Shown: positions 36,143-49,308, numbered from the stretch's first letter. The stretch is DNA of 64,000 nucleotides from Brachionus plicatilis (GCA_010279815.1 QEOQ01000221.1:388973-452972), one strand, 5' to 3'. Made by a program: numbers and translations. Notes: generated by a model from the letters alone, not told the origin.

Positions 36143-38851
36143 GATTTTACTAAAGACCTTTTGCGCGCCTCAACTCAACTTATCCTTTGACTCTAAATAT
36201 CAATACTTTTAGAAATAAAATGAATTAACATTTTGGATTTTTCAAATCGGCATGCTAACCTTTTATGACTTTGGAGGAAATTAGAAGATTTTGTAGCTCT
36301 AAAACACTTGGGAGAACTTTTTTTTTTTTTCTTAATTTTCTTTGTTTCAAAAAAGTTGTATCCGAAAGTTATTTTTTATTTATTTTATTCTATTAGATAA
36401 TGTTAAGCAAAATAGATCCAAGTCATTTTTTTCAGTCTAGCGGTTGAATTAAATTTTTTGATGCTTCACCTTAATAGAATAAAATTAAAAAAGTAAATTT
36501 TCTTATTTTTTATTTTTGAATTGCTCCAAAATGAACAAAGATAAACAGAAGTTTTCCACGTCTAAACGATGCTTGAGATACATTTATTTTTTTATTTAAA
36601 AAAAAATACAAAAAAGTGAAAATTAATATTAGAAAAAAAACATGAATAATGTCTCTATTTTTTAAGGTATTGATGCATATGTTGATTTTTTATTTTGAAT
36701 GAAAAACTATTTTTTAGAAAGAACTTGTATAAAACAGTTCAACAAAAAAATTTACTTTAAGTTCTTTCTAACACCAATGTTACTTCTTTTTCTAGCAAAT
36801 ATTCTTCATATTCTAATTAAAACAAAAGTATACTCTAAGTTTACTTTTAATTAATATATCAACTGCATGCTTCTAAAATTACTAAAATTTGCAACAAATT
36901 AAATTTTGATTGTAAAACAAGAATTGAATGCTGAGCAAATGTTCATGCAAAAATTATAAAAAAAAAAATTAACGAAATTATACATTGATATTTCTTATTA
37001 ATGAACGCTTTTTATTTTTCAAATAAAGTTATATTAGAAAAATTTAATCATCCTAGAATAATATAGATAATTAAAAAATATGTTGTATTTATAAGCTATA
37101 TAACTGAATTTAGGAGTATTAAAAATAAATTTTTGTCGATATTGAAATAACCGTGTTTGGTTATTTAATTTATTCAAAAAATTTCGCCAGGCTTGGCGAT
37201 GTTATACATAGAAATATAATAAATATAAAAATTGTTTAATTCACAAAAGTTAAGTTTTTAGGTTCTTAATTGTTGGATGCGTCTGTACTCGGGGATAGTT
37301 GGGTGACATATCCGTGGTTGAGTTGAGAGACCAAATAAGAGAAAGAAAAGTAGAATTTAAATGATAAACTTTTATTTGAAAAAATGGAACCCCCCTAAAA
37401 ATTATAATTGTGAATGTTTAGGAAAAAAAATGTGACTTGAGAGTTACATAAAGTAATTGTGAAAAATACTCGCTTGTAATTTTTAGAGCTAAGATTCAAG
37501 ATAAATTTAAATGTGGGTTCTAACATTATAAAATTTTTCAGCGTTAATTTTTTTAATAAAATTTAAAAACTCAATCTTTTTTAAAATCCTTTTACATGCA
37601 ATTTTCGATATAAAGACTATCTTAAATCGAGTTTTGACTGTACTAAGAATTTAACTAAATAAATTAAAATTTTTATTTTTTCAAGAATTTTTTGTATTGG
37701 CTAGGCTTCTTGCTCTGAGACTTGGTAGAATATAAATTATTTTTATTTTGCTCAAAAAAGTTGTATCCGATTTAGACTGGTGCAACTTAATTGATTATGG
37801 AAATTAGGCCTGTACAAGCACAGGCTTGTTGATAAAGAGATGATCTTGTTCAGATTAGAATAGGAGGCAAATTACCATTTGCATGTCGAAATTTTAACAA
37901 TGAGTTGTGTTGAAAATTTATCAAAGAATATATTAGCACACATGTGCCGGACTTCTCGGCCTAAATCAGATTTCAAGCCTAATTTAAAAATTGAATAAAA
38001 ATTGCATTCATTATCTAGAATTCAAAGGTTATTCAGAATAGATACATATGATGGCCGGTCTTCATATTTTGCTCTTGTTTCATGCAAGACCCAAAGCTGA
38101 AATAACAAAAATGGATTTGAAGAAGTATCGTCGTGGTTATGTGTGATCAAAAGACCATGAAATAGATAGGCATAGATTGGAGCAATTTGTTTATTTGCAA
38201 TCTAAATAGATATATATGAGAAAGTTTATTTTTTTATCCATGGAGAATTATTGATCAGATAATTAGGCTGGCAATTTGTTATTATTTTTTTTTTAAAGCT
38301 AATAAAAATATTGAGTTTTTCCGATTTTGTTTTTCTTTGTAATTTCGCTAAAATGCTAAATTTAATTGAACTAATTATTTGGGTATACTGATTGAGATTT
38401 ATCTGTTCAAATCAATTAGATTTTAGTACCGATCAAATGGTCTCCAGAGAATCTTATGTAAACATTTCAATTTTTTTTCTCTAATCAGCTCAATCGATGT
38501 TGATTTTTCAAAAATTTTCCCACAACATTCAACACTTTTTAACCATAATAAATTTGATATTCTTAAAAAATATTTAACAAAAATAATGTTTTAGCTAAAA
38601 TATGCTGATTGTTGAACGGAGACAGTTTGGTATGGAGCTCATTCAAATGACTAAAAAAATTTTCTTTTTAACTTGAACTCAAAAATGATGTCAGATTTGC
38701 GGACCAAAAAAATAAAAATTGCATTAAAAACTGAGTTAAAAATTTTGAAATTAGAATAAGCCAAAAAATAAATCTTTTAATTGATATTTTTTTCTAATTA
38801 TTTTTAAATTCTAAAAAAAATTTTAAAAATACAAAATTTTTGTCTGTTTAC
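36143..38851. other. Intergenic DNA, possible regulatory sequence
   Basis: No gene is supported. Patches around 37260-37330 and 37790-38200 are less AT-rich and contain words such as ATTTGCAT and TTATTTGCAATC that could bind POU or homeodomain factors. This is weak motif evidence only. Confidence 0.5.
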
Positions 38852-39374
38852 CTTAATTCTAATTTTTGTCTTTATTTTAAGAGTAAAATTTAAATAAAAA
38901 AAATCGATTTAATAGCCTAAAAAACTGTATAAAAACATTTGTTGATTATTTTGCCTAATAATTTTACCATTTTCGTCCGAGGTAGCCTTTTTCTACCACG
39001 TTTCTTAAGTGTTAGTTGATTTTGCTGTGCTGTAGTAACATTAGTTGTTTCTTTATTTGAATTAGTTGCGATATCGGAAGTTATTGAAATTTGGGATTCG
39101 GCTTGGTTGATCTGAAGGTTCAATTCCCTAAGTCAAAATAACACTTTTGCTGTCCCACCAACTAATCGAAATCCTCTTAGGGAATTGAACCTTCAGGTCA
39201 ACCAAGCCAAATCCCAAATTTCAATAACTTCCAATATCGCACAAAATTCAAATAAAGAAACAACTAATGGTAAAATTACTAGGCCAAATAATCAACAACA
39301 GTTTTTTAGGCTATTAAATCGATTTTTTTATTTAAATTTTACTCTTAGAATAAAGACAAAAATTAGAATTAAGA
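38852..39374. repeat. Large palindrome with a duplicated ORF fragment
   Basis: The left arm (38852-39130) and right arm (39178-39374) are reverse complements around a 47-bp centre. The right arm lacks about 80 bp present in the left. Each arm encodes outward a fragment beginning MNLQ(I/V)NQA(E/K)SQISITS. The left one continues through a basic RGRKRLPRTK segment that resembles an AT-hook or nuclear signal, and the right one has lost it. It is probably a transposon-derived head-to-head duplication. Confidence 0.85.
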
Positions 39375-42088
39375 TTAATTTTTAATTTTATTTCAAGTGA
39401 AAAAAGGTTTTTTTTTTGCTTTTTTCAATAATAAAAATTGGAATACCCTTTTTTTTTAATAAACTTTTAAACAGTACTTAAAAATACATTTCTAGTTGTC
39501 TAGATAAATTAAATTAACTTAATTAACCTCTTTTCCAAATGAGTAAGTTAAATTTTGGAATTTTTGTTTAGATCAAGTTTTAAATTTCAATATTACTTTT
39601 TATAAAAAGTTAAAGCTATTTTTGAAATCCTTGATACCTAAAAGCTTTTTTTTGTAAAAGGTTATGGCTTTTATAACTCATTTGAATCAAAATTCACCCT
39701 TTTAACACAAAAAATCTTTATCTCATCTTTTATTTATTCTAATTATTATTTTCATTTGTAATAAGAAAATTTTAATATAAATAATATATCAATAATAAAA
39801 ATAATTTATATATTATTTTTATTTATGATAATAAATATTTTTGTATTTTAAAAAATAATGAAAATATAATTCACATAATATCCAATGTTCTTTTAGACAT
39901 GAAGAATTAAGGGATCCAGATTCTTAGCCAAGTTTTTCCTGCTTATTTCGCAGATCAAATCAGATTTATTGGAGAAATCTTAACGATTTAATTCAAAATT
40001 AGTCGCAGTTTAATCTGCATCTAAAAACATACAATTTATTACAATGATCTGCAGTGAAAACGCTGGTACATGGCGATAAAGATAAGGCGAATCAGACAAA
40101 ACTGAGATACCAGATTAATTCTAATGACGACGCAGAGTGAAGTTTTTCTATAGGATTTTTATTTAGGGAATTTATATCATAAAGTACTCAAGGATTTTTC
40201 TATTATTTGATTATTTAAACTTAATTTTTGCATGAAATGGCCAATTTGGCTGCAAATGAGAATCTTTAAGAGTAAATATAACTTATACCGACTCAACTTT
40301 TAATAAAATTAAGAAAATTATCAAAAAATAAAAACACATTTATAAATTCAAAGATTTTATGCCAAAAAAGCAAATTAAAATAATTTAAAACAAATTAAAG
40401 ATATGTTTTTGCTTTTTTCTGCAATAAATTTAATTTCAGCTTTTCTGAAAATATGCAAAGTTATCAAAAATTTTATTTAGATACGTCAAAATCACGTAAT
40501 TCAATGACTGAAACCTCCATAATGTAATAAAAAAGCTTTATTTTCTATCATGGTCTTTTTTCCTAAGATAAATTCATCATCTTTTTTTATTAAAAAGTTA
40601 AACCCGTTTTCAATTTCTGGATTATTATGCAATGATGATTAATGAAAATTGAATAATACTAAAAGAAGAGCATTTATTTACATAAAAGTGATATAATAAT
40701 ATTGTGTTGTTGATTAATTTTTTATACTTATCGTATTATACAAGCCATTTAAAAATACTAGTTAACTTTTCGAAATTTTTATTTATCTCAATTAAATTTT
40801 AATAAGAGAAATAAATTAATTTTATTTATTATTTGATTTATTTTTTTATTAACTTAATTATTAATTTTTAATAATATCTTAAAAACTGATTAATACTTAT
40901 TTATTATTATTTTTAATGATATCGGTCTTTAAAAGATCATTAATTTTAATTTTATTTTTTTAAATTTTAAAATTTTAAATATCAATAAATATTGTAAAAT
41001 TATTTAAATATTTTATTAATCAATATATGATTAAAAAGGGAGAAGAATCTGTAGTTAAAATAATTAGAACATAATAAATAAATAGTATTTATTATCTCAG
41101 AATCTTTTCTAAAAATTCTCTAGGACACTTATACATCAAGCGAAATGAAAATTAATGAAGCGTTCAATGTGAAAAAAAAAAGAAAAAAATTTTAACTAAA
41201 CTAAAATTTATATTAGTTATATTTTAATTTATATAGTAAATAATACAATAAGTTTGGTTTTAAAGAACTCAACTGTAATATTTTATGATTTTAAAAGAAC
41301 CGAATAAATCTCATTTAATATTTGATATCTAAATGATATAAAAAATTCTTCAAAATGAGAAAAAATTATTAAAAAAAAACTTTTTGTCTTTTAATATTCG
41401 CAAATTTTTTTTGTCGGCATCAGTTTTCTAAAAATTGCTTAAATCTTTGAAAAAAATAATTTGATCATTAAATTAATTTTCTTTAGTAAAGAAAGCTAAA
41501 AGATAAAAAGCAGTCAAGCGTTTTTTATATTTTTTCACAATACGTTTTTTTTTAAGATCTTGTTTTTAGGCTAAAACAAAATATAAAAAAAATTTAAATA
41601 ATTTTCATTTATTTTTAATTGTAATAGTTTGTATTTTAGAGACCAAAAAAAATACATCCCAGAAAATAAATAAAATTCTCTAATCGATTTATCAATATCT
41701 AATTTTATAGAAATTTCTTAAAAATTTTTTCTAAAAATACCTGTATAATGACAAAGTTATATTTCAAGAATTTTCTGAATAAAAAATGGAGTCATATGCT
41801 TAAAGTTAAAAATATTTTTAGAAAATGTCTCTTTGTGTCTTTTCAATTATTTACATTGATTCGAAGTCAGTTTTTAAAAATTAATTTATTTTTCACTTTA
41901 CCACATTAATTATTACATTGGAAATAAAATAAATTTAAGAATTTCTAAAATTTTCTTTTCTTTCAGTTTTTCATTTTATCTAAAGGACTAAATGCACGTT
42001 ACAGATATAAATAGATAAAAAAAGTTGAAAAATTTCTAATTTCCCGTTTTAAAAAATAAAAGAAAACCAAAAAAAAAATTTTAAAAAG
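39375..42088. other. Intergenic AT-rich DNA
   Basis: No gene is seen. A less AT-rich patch at about 40060-40140 has two GATAA words and could be a regulatory site. The remainder is simple A/T-rich sequence. Confidence 0.6.
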
Positions 42089-42160
42089 AGGGGGCATCCG
42101 GGATTGAACCGGAGACCTCTCGATCTGCAGTCGAATGCTCTACCACTGAGCTATACCCCC
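42089..42160 (-). tRNA. tRNA-Cys (GCA), solitary
   Basis: Identical 72-nt tRNA-Cys(GCA), but without the cassette flanks. The sequence upstream of its 5' end is CCGCGG rather than the common A/T flank. A partial tRNA 5' remnant lies at about 42285-42303. Confidence 0.95.
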
Positions 42161-42284
42161 CCGCGGTTTCTAAAGTCTTAATATTTAAAATAAAAATTAT
42201 TTAAGCGATGTTTTTAAAATGTAGGTGAAATTAATAAAATATATTGATTTTTTAATGATTTAAAAAATATAATTAGTTTAAAAT

Positions 42285-42303
42285 GGGGTTTAGTTCAGTG
42301 GTA
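42285..42303 (+). pseudogene. tRNA-Cys 5' fragment
   Basis: GGGGTTTAGTTCAGTGGTA matches the first 19-20 nt of the local tRNA-Cys (acceptor strand and D-arm with A box) with a few changes. The following sequence is unrelated, so this is a truncated copy. Confidence 0.6.
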
Positions 42304-42511
42304 ATTTTATTAATTATTTTAAAATAAAATTTTTTATATTTTTATTAAAATATTCTATTGGAACTAAAATTTAAAAATAAAAAAGGTTAGTTGTTATAAT
42401 TTTTATGGAGAATCCCACAAAATTATAACCCTAAAAAAGCAATTATTTAAAAAAAAAAACTAAAAATCAAGTTCTGATCAAAATAAATAATACAAACTCT
42501 TTTAAAAAAAG

Positions 42512-42583
42512 AGGGGGCATCCGGGATTGAACCGGAGACCTCTCGATCTGCAGTCGAATGCTCTACCACTGAGCTATACCCCC
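42512..42583 (-). tRNA. tRNA-Cys (GCA)
   Basis: Identical cloverleaf with anticodon GCA. It is the minus-strand half of a divergent pair whose spacer was enlarged by a MITE. The A/T flank after its 5' end is partly duplicated at 42655-42720, together with a CCCCC remnant of a tRNA start. Confidence 0.95.
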
Positions 42584-42791
42584 TTATTTTATTTCAATTT
42601 AATCAATATTCATAAATTTTTGTAAGGTATTTTATTTGACACAATGAAAATCTAACCCCCTTATTTTTTTTCAATATTCATAATATTTTGTCTAAGGTGT
42701 TTTATTTGACACAATGCATAAATTACCATTGAAAAAAATATCTACCTTTATTTGAAATATGTCACACTATTGCACCTTAAATCAAAAAAAT

Positions 42792-43147
42792 GGGGTTGTG
42801 AAGTTGGTTTCAATTCGATCTTTTCAATTCAGAAAAACTTGAATAATTCTTTTACTAATAGAGATAATTTAGTTCCATAAAATGCTCAATTATAAGCAAA
42901 TTTGCTTAATTCAGTAAAATAAGTCTGCAAAATACTCTGCAATTTTATGCATTTTGCACGTCATTAAAAAATATTCAAATCAATTGTGCACTTGCTTTGC
43001 AGAGTTTTTGCGGACATATATTTTCAGATTAAGTAAAGTTGCTTAAACATTAAGCATTTTACAGAACTAAATTATTCCTTATAGTAAAAAAGTTATTCAA
43101 ACTTTTCTGAATTGAAACGATCGAATTGAAATGAACTTCACAGCCCC
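42792..43147. mobile_element. MULE-type MITE, copy 2, inside a tRNA cassette
   Basis: The 356-bp element has inverted ends GGGGTTGTGAAG ... CTTCACAGCCCC, continuing into CAATTCGATC ... GATCGAATTG. It is flanked by the 9-bp direct repeat CAAAAAAAT (42783-42791, 43148-43156). The three other cassettes show the unfilled site (ATCAATAAAATGA) at the same place in the spacer between the tRNAs. Confidence 0.93.
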
Positions 43148-43190
43148 CAAAAAAATGATTTTTCATACAAAAAGACTTTCTCAATTGTAA

Positions 43191-43262
43191 GGGGGTATAG
43201 CTCAGTGGTAGAGCATTCGACTGCAGATCGAGAGGTCTCCGGTTCAATCCCGGATGCCCCCT
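43191..43262 (+). tRNA. tRNA-Cys (GCA)
   Basis: Identical cloverleaf with anticodon GCA. It is the plus-strand partner of the gene at 42512, now about 600 bp away because of the MITE and a local flank duplication. Confidence 0.95.
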
Positions 43263-43700
43263 CTTTTTAATTTTTTTCTAGTTTTCATTTAATGTTATAC
43301 CTAGTAATGAAACAATTTGTAAATTTTGGCTATTCTTTGAATCTGCAAAAATTATTCTGTAATTTCATGTAATAGGCTCCTATCAGAAATAAAAAACATA
43401 ATTAAAATACACTATTGGATTGTTTGTTAATTAAAAGTTCTTATTTGAAATATCTTTTTCTTCTTAAAAATTTTAAAAATTAATTTCACTTATCAAACAT
43501 TTATATTATTTTGTTTTAATTTAAATAAACACTTGATATAAATACTTACCAATCTTCTATTATAATTTAAAAGCTTTCAAGACTTTTTTAACGTTTTAAA
43601 AATTTCAAAGCAAACAGATCAGTAGATAAAAATTATATTCTTTTCCAAAATTTAGATCAACAAAAAAAATAACAATTTTTAAGTAAGTTAAACGATATAA

Positions 43701-43772
43701 GGGGGTATAGCTCAGTGGTAGAGCATTCGACTGCAGATCGAGAGGTCTCCGGTTCAATCCCGGATGCCCCCT
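43701..43772 (+). tRNA. tRNA-Cys (GCA), solitary
   Basis: Identical cloverleaf with anticodon GCA, followed by CTTTTTTT. Its upstream flank is unlike the cassettes. Confidence 0.95.
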
Positions 43773-45522
43773 CTTTTTTTCTATCAAAATTAAATTAAAT
43801 AATGCTGGTAAATTAGTTCAATTTCAATATAATTTTATTGAAATATCTCATTCAATAGTTTGATTGATGCTCGAAAAAATTTAAATGATTATTCAAACTA
43901 CCTTAAGTTATCTTTTATTAATTTAGATTTTTGATCGAATACTATCAGTTGTTTGAAAAAAAACTACATTACAATTATTTTTTCTCATATATAATATCAA
44001 AATAAAATCTCAAAATTATGAATCAAAAACATTTTTGATTAAGATTCTTTGCATTTTTTTCAAATTCAGTTTAGATTTTTTAAATTTTTATGTCATTTTT
44101 TTTGGGTAAAAAAATTTTTCGATTATTTTATCTCAAATAAATTAAAGTTTTATTCCAGTCTAAGCAGTAGCTAAATTTAAACACCCAAATTCATAAAAAG
44201 ATTTTGGTTTTTGAACAAAATCAAAAATTTAGGTCCCTTTTTTCATATCGAAAATTACAAAATAATATTAAAGTTGAAAAAAAAATTATTAAAAAGTTGA
44301 ATTGAGAAAAAATTTGTTTCAACTAAATATTAAAATTAAAAAAAGTTGAAGTTTTCTGAATTCTTAAAATTGTTTGAATTAGTGTTCTTGCACCAATAAT
44401 TGAATATCGAATAAAAAATTTCAGAAATTTAAAAAAAAAATTAAGTTTTAAGTCAATTAAATTTTCACTAGGAGAATTTATTCAAAAATTTAATTTATTT
44501 TTATTTCGTAATCTTTTTATAAAAATAACATTATCGATTTATTTTAATTTTTAATTATACTTACTTTTTTGGTAATCAATCTTAAAAGATTAAAAAAAAC
44601 TTTATTCGTTTACATATAAAAACTAACTAAATTTTTCGAATTTTTTAATCTTGAAATTCTCTCAAACTTCTGTAAAATTTTTACTCAAGTTTTTATAGCT
44701 ATAATTCATTTAAAAGTAAGTTTATATTATAATTCTTGTGAATAGAATTAGACCTATTTAGATCTAGAATAAGCTTTCGATCCATTTGACAAAGTATATT
44801 CATCTTTTCTTTGCATATTTTAGTCTAATATGAGACTAATATCAAAATGGATAATTTTAAAAATTTTAAATTAATTATTTTGTTTCAGGAAAAATACAAT
44901 CAATAATGGTTATATTATTTTTTTTAATTATAAATCTTATCATTAATAATATTTGGTGATATTTTCAGACAAATTGTTAAAAAAATAATAAAGCGACAAA
45001 AATATTTTTATTTTCATATAATATATATGTAATTGGACAAAAATTACCAAGCAACAACTTTTGTAATAAAATTAATTTTAAATGTCCTATAACACGAATT
45101 ATTGATCTAGTAATTAAGTTCATTTTTTGCTTTTAGCTTAGTCAAGTAGTTTTACTAAAAATAAATGGCTAAAATTTTGCCCAACTTGAATGTATGATTT
45201 TTTTTTAATTTTCCATATCCAAACTTTGATAGCAAACTATCGATATTTTGTAAAAGAAAATTACCAAACCGAAACATAGTAAAAATTTGCATAGCTTATT
45301 TTTATTATTTCAGAAATTAAAGGTGAGCTTTGTCAAAATGATTTTGAAAAGCCCCCTTCACTTCTGTATACAATTTTCAGTGTTTGAAATAATTGAGAAA
45401 AAATATTAATGATTATAAAATCATTTGAGTATGAAGAATGCAGGCAAAACTGCTTATAAATACCTAAATTACTTCAGTTTGTACAAAATTTTTTTAGCTT
45501 TCAAAAAACAACCGGCTCTAAA
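43773..45522. other. Intergenic AT-rich DNA
   Basis: No gene or clear repeat is seen. The promoter of the first elongase gene should lie near the right end. Confidence 0.6.
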
Positions 45523-46630
45523 ATGGAACGTCTTGTCAGTTCATATAACTACTACTTGTCCATTTCTGGTAATTTTGTAAAACTCATTAGAACATCAAAA
45601 ATGAAAACAGGTTCAATTAAGATAAGCGCCTTGAAAATCGCTTCGGAATGAGCAGCATATTTTCGCCAATTTTAACTCTGGTGATCTATGGAATCATACT
45701 ATTTGTGATTCGGAAAATTATGGAGAACAGAAAACCATTTGAGCTCAAAACTTTTATGGTTTTCTATAATCTTTTTCAAGTCATAGCCTCTTTTTATAAT
45801 TGTTTTGAAGTAATTTTAACAACAAAAAAATATCTTTTATTAAAAATATTTTTGAAGATTTTGTATCTTGTGATAAAAATGAAGTATAATTTAACTTGTG
45901 AGCCAGTCGATTATTCTGATGATCCCGATGCAACTAGTGTAATTTTTTTTAAAGATTAAAGGAAAAAATTTTAATTTTTTTATTCATTTCAGTTGGCTTA
46001 TGCGATTCACTTTTATTATGTTATGAAAGTGACAGATTTAATGGACACAGTAAAAAATTTAAATTTACTTTTGAATTTTTGGAAAAATTTACTTTAAGAT
46101 TATTTTTGCATTGAGAAAAAAAACAAACCAGATTACTTTTTTGCATGTATTCCATCATTCATCGATGATCATAACTGGATGGCTCGGAACCAAGTGGGTG
46201 CCCGGCGGTCAATGTAATTTTAATGAAAAATTTTTTCTTAGTTTTGAATTTATTTTTAGCTTTTGTGTGTGTAATGTTCAATTCATTTGTGCATGGTGTA
46301 ATGTATAGCTATTACGGGTTGGCATCTATGGGCCCATCTGTTCAAAAATATCTATGGTGGAAGAAATATTTGACTCAATTACAACTGGTATTGTTAAATA
46401 ATTAATTTTTAAAAATAATATAATTGATTTTGTAATTAAATTAGTTCCAATTCTTATGTGTTGTATCTCATTCAATTGTAAACGCGACTCAAACCGAGTG
46501 CACTTATCCAAAAGCCTTTGTGTATTCAACCGCGATTTACACCACGTTGATCGCTGCTCTATTTGTTAATTTCTACAGAAAATCATATATAAAAAAATCG
46601 GCTCAAATTGAAAACAAAAAAACTGAATAA
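45523..46630 (+). CDS. Very-long-chain fatty acid elongase (ELOVL), paralog 1
   Basis: Seven exons join in phase: 45523-45568, 45622-45809, 45858-45938, 45993-46049, 46099-46213, 46260-46387 and 46445-46630, giving 266 residues. The protein is a multi-pass ER membrane condensing enzyme of the ELO family, which adds two carbons to acyl-CoA using malonyl-CoA. It has the family blocks [23 protein letters not shown], the KVTDLMDT segment, the histidine box HVFHH (H140, H143, H144), [12 protein letters not shown] and [14 protein letters not shown]. The C-terminus is Lys-rich ([12 protein letters not shown]), a possible ER-retention type tail. The exon 6 acceptor was chosen to match the usual spacing GGQ to HGVMYSYY. 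It is a tandem paralog of the next gene. Chain-length preference cannot be read; block similarity is nearest the ELOVL4/7 group. Confidence 0.93.
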
Positions 46631-48218
46631 TAAATAGTTTTTGATTTTATTAAATTTAAATTTTCGTTCTTTTTAAAAAAGGGTTCAAGATTAATAAAAA
46701 GATTCAACAAAAAAGATTTGATTAACAAATTTTAGATTATATGATAAGGTATTTTAATTTAATTTTGTTTTTTCAAAATTGGAATATTTGAGTATAATTT
46801 GAATTTTAGTCTAATTAATTAAGATATGAAATTTAATTGATAGAGAAAGCAAACTATTTTAATTCTCTTTTAAAAAGATAATTAAATTTAAATATTTTTG
46901 CATAAATTATTTTTTACAATATTTAATTCAATTTTCTTCAACTAAAAATTTATACCAAATTTGAATTAATGAGGTAAATGACGTGACACCTACGTTCTCC
47001 AATTGTTGAATGAAAATGATATCTAAACTTGATAAAAATAATTCTGATCAATCAAGTGAAGAAAAAAATTTGTTTTTAAAAGATGGAAAATGAAAAATTT
47101 AAATTAAAAGTCAAAATCCGTAAAAGCAATACATTTAATCAGACTAAAATAAATGCTTATTCAAATTTCAACTTAAATTTTAATTAAATCACGTTTTGAG
47201 AAATTAAAAAAAAATCGTATCATTAAACTCGATTAATTTCAATCTATTCATTTAAATTGATACAAGATAGTTAAATTCTATCTATTTTTTATGAAAAAAA
47301 TTGATTTATTGAATATTCTTGTTTGTTAAAGTGAAGCCTCCATTTTTTCTTAATTTATTTTTTAAATTATTTACAATGGAATTCATTCAATTAAAACAAA
47401 AAATTTTAAAATAAAGTGAATAATATCGATTTACCCAACTCGTCAAGTCTACAGTAAATTAATTTATTATCCTTCTTAAATCAATGGATTATTATAAACT
47501 GTAAATTTCAGTTACTATTAAATATTTCTGTTAGTCTAAAGTCTATTCTTTCAATGAATAAATTAGTAAATTTTAAAAATATTTTATTATAAGATAAAAT
47601 TTTCTGTAAAAAAGCCGACTAATATCACCATGTCTATTGATTTTAACAAAGTAATTTAGTAAATCGACTTCAAAATTCTTTTTGATACTTTAGTTTTTAA
47701 ATTTTAACAGAAAATTATGCACAATTTAAATGTGTTTGTTAAAAAAAAAGCTTTCACTCGTTTCCTAAGCTATTCAAAAATTTTAAAAAGATTTAGTTTA
47801 AGATTGGTGAATAATTAGATTAATAACTCATAAATTAGGGATCAAATTCGAATCATACGATGCTATAAAAAAATGAATTAAGTCACGACGCGCTTTTAAA
47901 CAAAAATCATTTTTTCAAATGAAAGTACAATTTTTTTTCTGACAATTGTTTTCAATTAAAATAATTTATTAAATCTCATATGTTTTTAATTTTTTTTAAT
48001 TAAATCTCGAGCAAATTTTGACCTTTTAAAATGATTTTAAATATTGATTATTGGTGATCTTACCAATAGCTAAATATTCAAAATTTTTTTAAACAGTTTC
48101 CCCTAGTTTGTCCATATATAATTTTCTATATTCTTTTTTTCCAAACCATTAAACTGTAAACATATATAAATAGATAAATCTCAATTTTAACATTTGTATA
48201 AGAAAAATTTCCTCTACA
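46631..48218. other. Spacer between the two elongase genes
   Basis: AT-rich, no ORF or repeat of note. A word at about 47881-47896 (minus strand GCGCGTCGTGAC) resembles the 3' side of the hammerhead-like motif at 16.55 kb. Confidence 0.6.
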
Positions 48219-49308
48219 ATGAACAATCTAATGGACATATTTGCGTTTTGGCAGTCGATTTCAGGTAATTTTTGAATCATTCATTTAAAATAATCCACAT
48301 AACATTTTAAGATCCGAGAATTAGCCAAAAATTCTCTATGGATTCGATTATGTCACCGATAAAAATTTTAATTTTGTACATAGTTCTATTAATAATAATA
48401 GTTAAATTAATGGAAAATCGAGAACCGTTCGAGCTTAAAAAGTTTATGATCAGCTACAATTTGTGTCAGGTCATTGCTTCCTTTTACAATTCATTTGAAG
48501 TAAAATAAAAATTTAATAAATTTGTTTTATAAACTTTTAAAAAATTTTTAGATTATTTATCTTGCGATTCAAAGTAGATTTAGTCTAACATGCCAACCAG
48601 TCGATTACTCTGAAGACTATTACGCTAAAAGAGTAAGAACAATTATTTATTTTTAATATTTTCTAAATTTTTATGTCAAGATGGCCAATGCTATCTACTT
48701 TTATTATTTAATGAAACTTGCTGATTTGATTGATACGGTAAATTTTTGAATTCTAAAATTTTTAATATCTAAATCTAATTATTTAGATCATTTTTGCCCT
48801 TAGAAAAAAATCAAATCAAATCTCATTCTTGCACGTTTATCACCATATATCGATGGTTTTGACTGCATGGTCTGGAACTAAATGGGTTGCTGGAGGACAA
48901 AGTATTTTTGAAAACATTAAGTTAATTTTTTAGAAGTTCAAATTTTTTCAAGCCTTCCTAATTTGCACTCTCAACTCACTGGTCCATGCAGTGATGTACA
49001 GTTATTATGGACTAGCGGCATTAGGACCCTCGGTTCAAAAATATTTGTGGTGGAAAAAATATTTGACTCAGTTTCAATTGGTAATCAAGAAATAGTTAAA
49101 TAAAATTCTAATATTTAAGTTTTTGTTTTAGATTCAATTCACGATAGTAATCTCACATGCAATCACAAATTTGTTTCAAAAAGATTGTACGTATCCGAAA
49201 GGCTGGAGCTGGGCAGCTATTATCTACACTACACTAATGGCCCTTTTGTTTATGAATTTTTATAAAAAATCGTATGGCAAGAAAATGCAAAAGGTTCATT
49301 CCAATTAG
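48219..49308 (+). CDS. Very-long-chain fatty acid elongase (ELOVL), paralog 2
   Basis: Seven exons: 48219-48264, 48312-48499, 48552-48632, 48681-48737, 48787-48901, 48953-49080 and 49132-49308, giving 263 residues. The first six exons have exactly the same lengths as in paralog 1. Family blocks are [31 protein letters not shown], the histidine box HVYHH (H140, H143, H144), [12 protein letters not shown] and [14 protein letters not shown]. The role is the same as paralog 1: fatty acyl condensation in the ER membrane. It differs mainly at the termini and in the last exon, so the duplication is not very recent but the intron pattern is untouched. Confidence 0.93.

Noticed and set aside
46326..46529. 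Minus-strand 67-residue ORF
   Set aside because: It lies antisense to elongase exons 6-7.
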